10,778 nt of DNA, from the NCBI GenBank assembly GCA_031279155.1, contig JAITJB010000244.1, forward strand, positions 1 through 10,778, written 5' to 3'. Each line of letters opens with the position of its first letter. Position 1 is the first letter of the stretch. This stretch comes from Deltaproteobacteria bacterium. Its GTDB lineage: Bacteria; Desulfobacterota; Desulfarculia; Adiutricales; Adiutricaceae. A model generated the notes under the pieces. That model was not told the origin of the DNA, ran no database searches, and was given only the letters and a program-made list of their open reading frames with translations. Position numbers and translations under genes: made by a program. This document shows, piece after piece, positions 6,685 to 10,778 of the stretch.

Positions 6685-6703
6685 GCTAGAGCGAGCCAAA
6701 AAA
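6681..6703 (+). terminator. Small hairpin followed by an A tract
   Basis: GCTCGC (6681-6686) pairs with GCGAGC (6691-6696) around TAGA, followed by CAAAAAAA. On the minus strand this is a T tract ahead of the stem, so it is not a canonical terminator in either direction, but it may stabilise the transglycosylase transcript end. Confidence 0.3.
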
Positions 6704-6738
6704 ACCTAAGTTAAAAAACGCAATTTAAAACCTAAATT

Positions 6739-6781
6739 ATTAACCCCCTACAGGGGCCAAAGGCCCCTGTAGGGGGTTAAT
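6739..6781. terminator. Bidirectional intrinsic terminator with 20-bp perfect stem
   Basis: Arms 6739-6758 and 6762-6781 are perfectly complementary around a 3-base AAA loop, with a GC-rich core (CCCCCTACAGGGGCC). T/A-rich sequence flanks both sides. It lies between the convergent transglycosylase and hdrB genes, 85 bases after the former's stop and 35 bases after the latter's, so it should serve both. Confidence 0.85.
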
Positions 6782-6815
6782 TTGAATCTAATAAGCTTTG
6801 AGGTCTTTGAGTCTG

Positions 6816-7694
6816 TTAATCCCAGAGGCCGGCTTTTTTAAATACCGGTGTTGGATCAACTAAGTGGTACTTCCACCAGTCCTCATGATCCGAGGCCTTT
6901 TCACCTAAGTAGAGAGCCATGAGCTGATTTAGGTGGAGGATGGGCACGCGGTTATTCATGCGGGCTGAGACTTCCCTCATCTCCAGGTTCATCTGGCACA
7001 TGGCGCAGGTGGTGACCAAAAGATCGGCGCCGGTCTCATAGGCGCCGGTGACAATGAGGGTAGCCAGCTCTTCGGCGATTTCCGGATAAACAGCCGAGAC
7101 AAAGGCGCTACAGCACTTGTGGGGGTAAGGCCAGGGAACCGGGGTGCCCCCGATCTCGGTAATGATCCTCTCCACAGTGTCCCTAGGCGGACCGACAGGT
7201 CTTAAGACTTTGGGGTACATGGCCCCGCAGCCGTAGTAGACGGCCACCTTAAGGTCTTTCAAGGGCCTGACGCCTTCAAAGGTCACGCTCTTGAGTCTGG
7301 CCAAGTTAAAGACGTGGTGATAGAGGTCATAGATGTTTAAGATGGGATCGGTCAGGTTAATGCGACCGAACTTGTTTTCGTACTTTTCCCTGGTCTCTGG
7401 TTCGTGCTCTAGGTGGTACCTGGAGGTGGTCCAGTTGCGGTAACAGTTGGGGCAGGGAATGACTATGGGGCGGCCTTTCGGCGCCTTGGATTGGTTACGG
7501 GCGCCCAAACCAATGGGGATCTCGTGGTCAACAGCGTGGCCAGAAGAGGAGCCGCAGCAGTTCCAGTCTTCCAGTTCGTAGAATTTGACCTTAAGTTTAT
7601 CCAAGACGATCTGCATAGGCAGGTTGGATTCCTCCACGCCTGTCTTCATGGTACAGCCCGGGAAATACGTGGCTTCCAACAGGTATTCGGACAT
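6816..7694 (-). CDS. hdrB: Heterodisulfide reductase subunit B-like protein (two CCG domains)
   Basis: This 292-residue protein matches the usual HdrB length. It carries two cysteine-rich CCG domains: Cys14, Cys46-Cys47, Cys81 and Cys84, then Cys156, Cys194-Cys195, Cys230 and Cys233. In HdrB these motifs bind two noncubane [4Fe-4S] clusters that reduce a disulfide substrate (CoM-S-S-CoB in methanogens; a disulfide of unknown identity in most bacteria). No signal peptide or membrane segment is visible, so it is cytoplasmic. It starts 10 bases after hdrC, with a strong AGGAGG that overlaps the hdrC stop codon, so the two are translationally coupled and should form one complex. No hdrA or mvhD-like gene is adjacent here. 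All cysteines are intact. The family is firm; the electron donor and natural disulfide are unknown. A sulfur- or lactate-oxidation related CCG protein is a less likely alternative. Confidence 0.9.
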   Translation of the reverse strand: MSEYLLEATYFPGCTMKTGVEESNLPMQIVLDKLKVKFYELEDWNCCGSSSGHAVDHEIPIGLGARNQSKAPKGRPIVIPCPNCYRNWTTSRYHLEHEPETREKYENKFGRINLTDPILNIYDLYHHVFNLARLKSVTFEGVRPLKDLKVAVYYGCGAMYPKVLRPVGPPRDTVERIITEIGGTPVPWPYPHKCCSAFVSAVYPEIAEELATLIVTGAYETGADLLVTTCAMCQMNLEMREVSARMNNRVPILHLNQLMALYLGEKASDHEDWWKYHLVDPTPVFKKAGLWD

Positions 7695-7700
7695 TGACGG

Positions 7701-7706
7701 CCTCCT
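7701..7706 (-). promoter_or_regulatory. Strong Shine-Dalgarno of hdrB overlapping the hdrC stop
   Basis: AGGAGG on the minus strand (7706-7701) lies six bases before the hdrB ATG and shares its first bases with the hdrC TAG (7707-7705). This fixes the hdrB start and indicates translational coupling. Confidence 0.85.
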
Positions 7707-8310
7707 ATCGATCGCGCCAGGTGCCGTTCAATATTTTGCGGACCTGGGAAATGCCCGAGCTCATCAGCCTAGAGGGCAGCAGATGGAGCTTGCGCATGAG
7801 AATCATCTTGGTCCCCAAAATGGCGTCTTGCATCCAGGCTTTGGGGCCGCTACCGATGGTGTAAAGCTTGTGGAGGCCCATCAGCTCGACTTTGGAACAC
7901 CGACCGTGAAAGCGTACTGAAGTTAGAAAAGCTTTGTGAAACAGAAACAGGGGCTTGTCTCCTATGGGAAGATTCTCATGGAGACATTCTTCACGCAGAT
8001 AGTCCATGACCCCGGCGATGTTGATAGCCATGGGGCAGACGGCGGCGCAGGCGTGACAACCAGCGCAGCGCCAGATAGTGGTGGAGGTCAAAGCCTCCTT
8101 TTTCAGCCCGAGTACCGCCAGCCTCATGATCCCGTGGGGACCGTAGTCCATGTAGGGATACATGGGACAACCACCTGAACAGCTCATGCATGTCAGGCAG
8201 GAGTTGAGATCAGTTCCGGCCACTTCGCCAATCCTCTTGGCAAAGCCCAGATCACTCTGACTCATGCTGATCGGTTCTGAGGATGAGAATTTCTTCTCTT
8301 CCTTCTCCAT
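7705..8310 (-). CDS. hdrC: Heterodisulfide reductase subunit C-like iron-sulfur protein
   Basis: The 201-residue protein has two ferredoxin-type [4Fe-4S] motifs of the CxxCxxCxxxCP form: Cys38, 41, 44, 48 (CLTCMSCSGGCP) and Cys82, 85, 88, 92 (CAGCHACAAVCP). This spacing and the length fit HdrC, which passes electrons from HdrA to the disulfide-reducing HdrB in a cytoplasmic complex. The C-terminal part (about 115-201) is a helical segment without further cysteines. There is no fused b-type cytochrome domain, unlike DsrM/HdrE-type membrane proteins. AGGAG about seven bases upstream of the ATG at 8310 supports this start. hdrB follows directly. A promoter-like sequence lies at 8492-8520. The partner HdrA must come from elsewhere in the genome or just be absent. 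Confidence 0.88.
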   Translation of the reverse strand: MEKEEKKFSSSEPISMSQSDLGFAKRIGEVAGTDLNSCLTCMSCSGGCPMYPYMDYGPHGIMRLAVLGLKKEALTSTTIWRCAGCHACAAVCPMAINIAGVMDYLREECLHENLPIGDKPLFLFHKAFLTSVRFHGRCSKVELMGLHKLYTIGSGPKAWMQDAILGTKMILMRKLHLLPSRLMSSGISQVRKILNGTWRDR

Positions 8311-8491
8311 TATAGACTCCTAAGGTTAAGGGGTTGAGAGCGGGAATCTCAAAGGTGGCCTCGACCGAACCGGAGAGGGCTTGACCACGGTCAGCCGGAT
8401 TACTCATGACGCCAAAGGGGTCAATAGCACCAATCCTGATTCAATCTCGAAGCCAGCATCCAAGGCTCCCTATTTGCTCCGAAACAGGTAC

Positions 8492-8520
8492 AGTATAACA
8501 CGATAAGCTTAAGAGGGCAA
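8492..8520 (-). promoter_or_regulatory. Probable sigma70-type promoter of hdrC-hdrB
   Basis: On the minus strand TTGCCC (8520-8515) and TATACT (8497-8492) are exactly 17 bases apart, and TG one base before the -10 makes it an extended -10 promoter. The predicted start near 8485 would leave a leader of about 175 bases before hdrC. Confidence 0.6.
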
Positions 8521-8612
8521 TGTATTTTATTGACGGATGTAAAAATTTTTTGACGAAATTTGGTAAGGAAAATGGCCTGGAAAATTGGCGAGGTTAAGAA
8601 AGGTAGGCGATG

Positions 8613-8790
8613 GCGGTGGAAAAAATGGTTACGCTAGTTCCCATAATTGATGGGATGGTAGCTTGCTGAGGGAGATGGTAGCCTGCGAGGCTTTGGTATA
8701 AGTGGCTACGTTAGTTCGCACAATTGATGGTAATAATAACCTGCGAAGGCGGTGGAAAAAGTGGCTACGCTAGTTACCACAATTATGAGT
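8613..8790. repeat. Three degenerate direct repeats of 42-77 bp downstream of xth
   Basis: Copies begin at 8613, 8690 and 8749. The shared core reads roughly GCGGTGG-AAAAAGTGGCTACG, then CTAGTT, a variable triplet, and CACAATTGATGG. Copy 1 (8613-8689) also holds a 19-base internal tandem (8652-8670 and 8671-8689, GGATGGTAGC-type units). Copy 2 is 8690-8748; copy 3 is cut short at about 8790, close to the xth stop. The function is unknown; a dispersed intergenic repeat family is one possibility. Confidence 0.75.
8756..8780 (-). terminator. Weak intrinsic terminator for xth within the third repeat copy
   Basis: Read on the minus strand, GTGG (8780-8777) pairs with CCAC (8764-8761), extendable by TA/TA with a bulge, and is followed immediately by TTTTT (8760-8756). 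It lies about 20 bases after the xth stop. The stem is short. Repeat copy 1 has a similar arrangement with six Ts. Confidence 0.35.
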
Positions 8791-8797
8791 ATGGCGG

Positions 8798-9568
8798 CTA
8801 CAAATTCAGCTCAATACCTATCGGACAGTGATCCGATCCCGTGACATGGGGTTCATGCCAGGCTCGGGTTAACATTGGTTCCAATTCTGCGGAGACAAAG
8901 AAATAATCGATTCGCCATCCATCGTTTCGGGCCCGTTCGCCGGCTCTATATGACCACCAGGTGTATTGAGCTTCTAGATCGCCATTTAAGTGGCGAAAAG
9001 CATCAATATAGCCTTTTTTGATCATAAGGGTCAAAAAAGCCCGTTCGTGGTCTAAAAATCCCGAGACCTCCCGGAACATGTCGGGATGAGCCAGATCGAT
9101 CTCGCGATGGGCGATATTAAAATCACCGCAGACGACAACGGGTTTTGTCTTCCGTAAGTATTGGGCGTAACTTAAAAAAGACTCAAAGTAGCCCATCTTG
9201 TAGTCCAAGCGATCTTCGCTACTTTGGCCGTTGGGAAAGTAAATATTAAGAAAATGGAACTTATCCATTTCTAGATGTAATAATCGCCCTTCTTTGGCGA
9301 AGTATTCATCGGGCAGTTCGCGGACGACGTTTAGGGGGTTTGTCCGACTGTAGACCACTACCCCGCTGTAGCCCTTTTTAATGGTCGGCCAGGAAAAAAA
9401 GGATTGATAGCCGTTTGGTTCGGTCAGGGTACTTTCCAACTGTTCGGGCCGGGCCTTGGTCTCTTGGAAGGCTATTAGATCGGCAGATGTGGTCTTAAAC
9501 CAGGGCCAGAAGGTGGGTTTAGCTGAGGCGGCCCTCAGGCCGTTAACGTTCCAAGAATATAATTTCAT
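8798..9568 (-). CDS. xth: Exodeoxyribonuclease III (AP endonuclease, Xth/ExoA family)
   Basis: This 256-residue enzyme cleaves DNA 5' of abasic sites and removes 3' blocking groups and 3' nucleotides from duplex DNA in base-excision repair. The family motifs are complete: WNVNG (6-10), QETK with metal ligand Glu36, YFPNG (110-114), GDFNIAH with Asp149 and Asn151, RNDGWRIDYF (214-223), and GSDHCPIG with the Asp246-His247 pair. The length is normal and no residue appears missing. The start at 9568 gives the standard MKLYSWNVNG terminus, although only a weak ribosome site precedes it. It lies 38 bases downstream of recD2 on the same strand, so the two repair genes may be cotranscribed. Confidence 0.96.
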   Translation of the reverse strand: MKLYSWNVNGLRAASAKPTFWPWFKTTSADLIAFQETKARPEQLESTLTEPNGYQSFFSWPTIKKGYSGVVVYSRTNPLNVVRELPDEYFAKEGRLLHLEMDKFHFLNIYFPNGQSSEDRLDYKMGYFESFLSYAQYLRKTKPVVVCGDFNIAHREIDLAHPDMFREVSGFLDHERAFLTLMIKKGYIDAFRHLNGDLEAQYTWWSYRAGERARNDGWRIDYFFVSAELEPMLTRAWHEPHVTGSDHCPIGIELNL

Positions 9569-9606
9569 TTAGATGGCCAATATTTTTAAGTTTTTAATTA
9601 TTATTT

Positions 9607-10778
9607 TTAGGAAAAATCCATGGTTTTAGATTTGTGGCGCTTTTGTTTGAGGCATTCTTCTAAGCGATAAGTCAGGCGGCTGTGGCGGGCGTCTTCGGCG
9701 TCGTTAGCCACCGCCCGCCTTAAGGCGTCGGGGGAGCCGACTAAGAAGACCATTTGACGGCCTCGGGTAACGGCGGTGTAGATGAGCTTGCGCCTGAGCA
9801 TGATGTGGTGTGAGGAATGGATGGGAATGACAACAGCCGGAAATTCCGATCCCTGGGCCTTGTGGACGGTAGAGGCCCAAGCCAAAATGAGCTCGTCTAT
9901 TTCCGAAAAATCGTAGACGACCTTTTTATCGTCAAAGACCACCCTCAGTTCTTGGGCTTCGTTATCTAAGGCAAAAATTCGTCCCATATCGCCGTTATAG
10001 ACGTCTTTGTTGTAGTCGTTTCGAGCTTGCATGACCCGGTCGCCAATTTTTAAGATCTGGCCAAAGCGGTTGACCATAGGGCCGGTCGAGGGGTTTAAGT
10101 AGCGGCTAAGTTGCGTGTTTAAGTTTACGGTCCCCAATTCCCCCTTGCGGGTTGGCGACAAAACCATGATGTCAGAGGTCGGGTCTAAGCCAAGTTTCCT
10201 TGGGATGCGCTCGGAAACGAGTTTTACAATCTTTTCGACTATGCGTTCGGGATCTTCATCGGCGACAAAGTGAAAGTCGGAGTCGGAATTGATGGCTAGG
10301 CCCTCGGGAGTCTGGCCAGAATTGATCCTATGGGCGGCGGTAATGATGAGGCTCTTTTCAGCCTGCCGGAAGATTTTGGTTAACCTCTTTCGGGGGATGG
10401 CGGGGCAGTCTAAGATATCGGCCAAAACCCGGCCCGGTCCCACCGGCGGCAGCTGATCTTGATCGCCAACAAATATGATGGCCGTTGAGCTAGGCAGAGC
10501 CGAAAGAAGCTGGTTAAGTAAGAGAATATCGAGCATCGAGGCTTCATCGATTAAGATCATATCGAGATCTAAATGATTGTCGGGTCCATGGACAAAGCCT
10601 CCGCCCGGAACGTATTCCAGCAGGCGATGGATAGTCTTTGTCGGGAGACCAGTAGCCTGGCTTAAGCGTTTGGCTGCCCGGCCAGTAGGGGCCACCAAGG
10701 CGATTTTGGCCGTAACCGCGTTCCAGATAGCGCAGATGGCCTTGGTCATGGTGGTTTTGCCGGTCCCAGGGCCGCCGG
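9607..10778 (-). CDS. recD2: RecD2-type ATP-dependent DNA helicase, C-terminal part (5' end beyond window)
   Basis: The frame is open to the right edge: reading upstream of the internal Met at 10749 gives GGPGTGKTT, the Walker A motif, so the visible 390 codons are roughly the second half of a protein that is usually over 700 residues. Other superfamily 1B helicase motifs follow: LIDEASM (Walker B), VGDQDQLPPVGPG (motif III), an SH3-like insertion (GDRVMQARNDYNKDVYNGDMG), STVHKAQGSEF (motif V) and YTAVTRGR (motif VI). RecD2 enzymes unwind DNA 5' to 3' and work outside RecBCD in replication-fork or mismatch repair. The N-terminal helix-hairpin-helix region that separates RecD2 from RecD is outside the window; the call rests on the sequence style around motifs I-III and is strong. 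xth lies directly downstream. Confidence 0.92.
   Translation of the reverse strand, partial: GGPGTGKTTMTKAICAIWNAVTAKIALVAPTGRAAKRLSQATGLPTKTIHRLLEYVPGGGFVHGPDNHLDLDMILIDEASMLDILLLNQLLSALPSSTAIIFVGDQDQLPPVGPGRVLADILDCPAIPRKRLTKIFRQAEKSLIITAAHRINSGQTPEGLAINSDSDFHFVADEDPERIVEKIVKLVSERIPRKLGLDPTSDIMVLSPTRKGELGTVNLNTQLSRYLNPSTGPMVNRFGQILKIGDRVMQARNDYNKDVYNGDMGRIFALDNEAQELRVVFDDKKVVYDFSEIDELILAWASTVHKAQGSEFPAVVIPIHSSHHIMLRRKLIYTAVTRGRQMVFLVGSPDALRRAVANDAEDARHSRLTYRLEECLKQKRHKSKTMDFS

Larger units (their letters stand above)
8311..8797. other. Intergenic region between xth and hdrC
   Basis: About 490 bases without a convincing gene. The left part (8311-8485) would be the hdrC leader. The hdrCB promoter sits at 8492-8520, an A/T-rich patch with T and A runs follows (about 8520-8580), and the right part is the three-copy degenerate repeat that ends against the xth stop codon. 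Confidence 0.75.

Noticed and set aside
7413..8191. Several open frames opposite or out of frame with hdrB and hdrC
   Set aside because: The cysteine motifs and ribosome sites clearly identify the minus-strand genes; the others show no domain features.
8252..8407. 51-codon minus-strand frame overlapping the start of hdrC
   Set aside because: There is no Shine-Dalgarno, it overlaps hdrC by 59 bases in another frame, and no family is recognised. Kept only as a remark on the leader.
8613..8790. Possible CRISPR array
   Set aside because: The repeats are degenerate, unequal in length and not separated by uniform spacers; no cas gene is present.

Overview
The window suggests a Gram-negative, probably anaerobic bacterium of intermediate GC content. 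The C-terminal end of a TonB-dependent outer-membrane receptor and a very long outer-membrane-type lipoprotein transglycosylase show the two-membrane envelope. An HdrC-HdrB pair of heterodisulfide-reductase type points to anaerobic electron-transfer chemistry. A deltaproteobacterial (Desulfobacterota-like) host is my best inference; no rRNA or other direct taxonomic marker is present.

Layout. (1) Bases 2-382 (+) are the end of a TonB-dependent receptor, followed by a perfect 13-bp inverted repeat. (2) Bases 490-1401 (+) encode a full-length IS1595/ISXO2-type transposase-like protein whose first catalytic Asp position reads Gly. It converges on, and overlaps by 26 bp, a complete cytosine-5 DNA methyltransferase (1376-2575, -). 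No restriction enzyme is visible. (3) Bases 2576-3270 are a roughly 700-bp gene-free, mostly AT-rich region. It holds the methyltransferase promoter, two possible plus-strand promoters and a GC-richer island (about 2934-3044) that can fold into nested helices. (4) Bases 3271-6654 (+) encode an MltD-like lytic transglycosylase of 1127 residues with ten clear LysM repeats plus one degenerate one. It ends in a triple 11-bp repeat and a 20-bp perfect-stem bidirectional terminator. (5) Bases 6816-8310 (-) are hdrC-hdrB, translationally coupled, with a good sigma70-type promoter about 180 bases upstream of hdrC and no hdrA. (6) Bases 8613-8790 hold three copies of an undescribed degenerate repeat, with terminator-like hairpins, just downstream of xth. 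(7) Bases 8798-9568 (-) encode exonuclease III, and 9607 to the right edge (-) is the C-terminal half of a RecD2-type helicase cut by the window end just inside its Walker A motif.

Functionally the window is a patchwork: envelope (receptor, murein hydrolase), redox (HdrCB), DNA repair (RecD2 and Xth) and an accessory-looking pair (transposase-like protein and methyltransferase). I do not see a complete defence system. The points that most merit a second look are the transposase-derived protein with altered catalytic residues, the expanded LysM array with recent internal duplication, the possible structured RNA upstream of it, and the repeat cluster behind xth.
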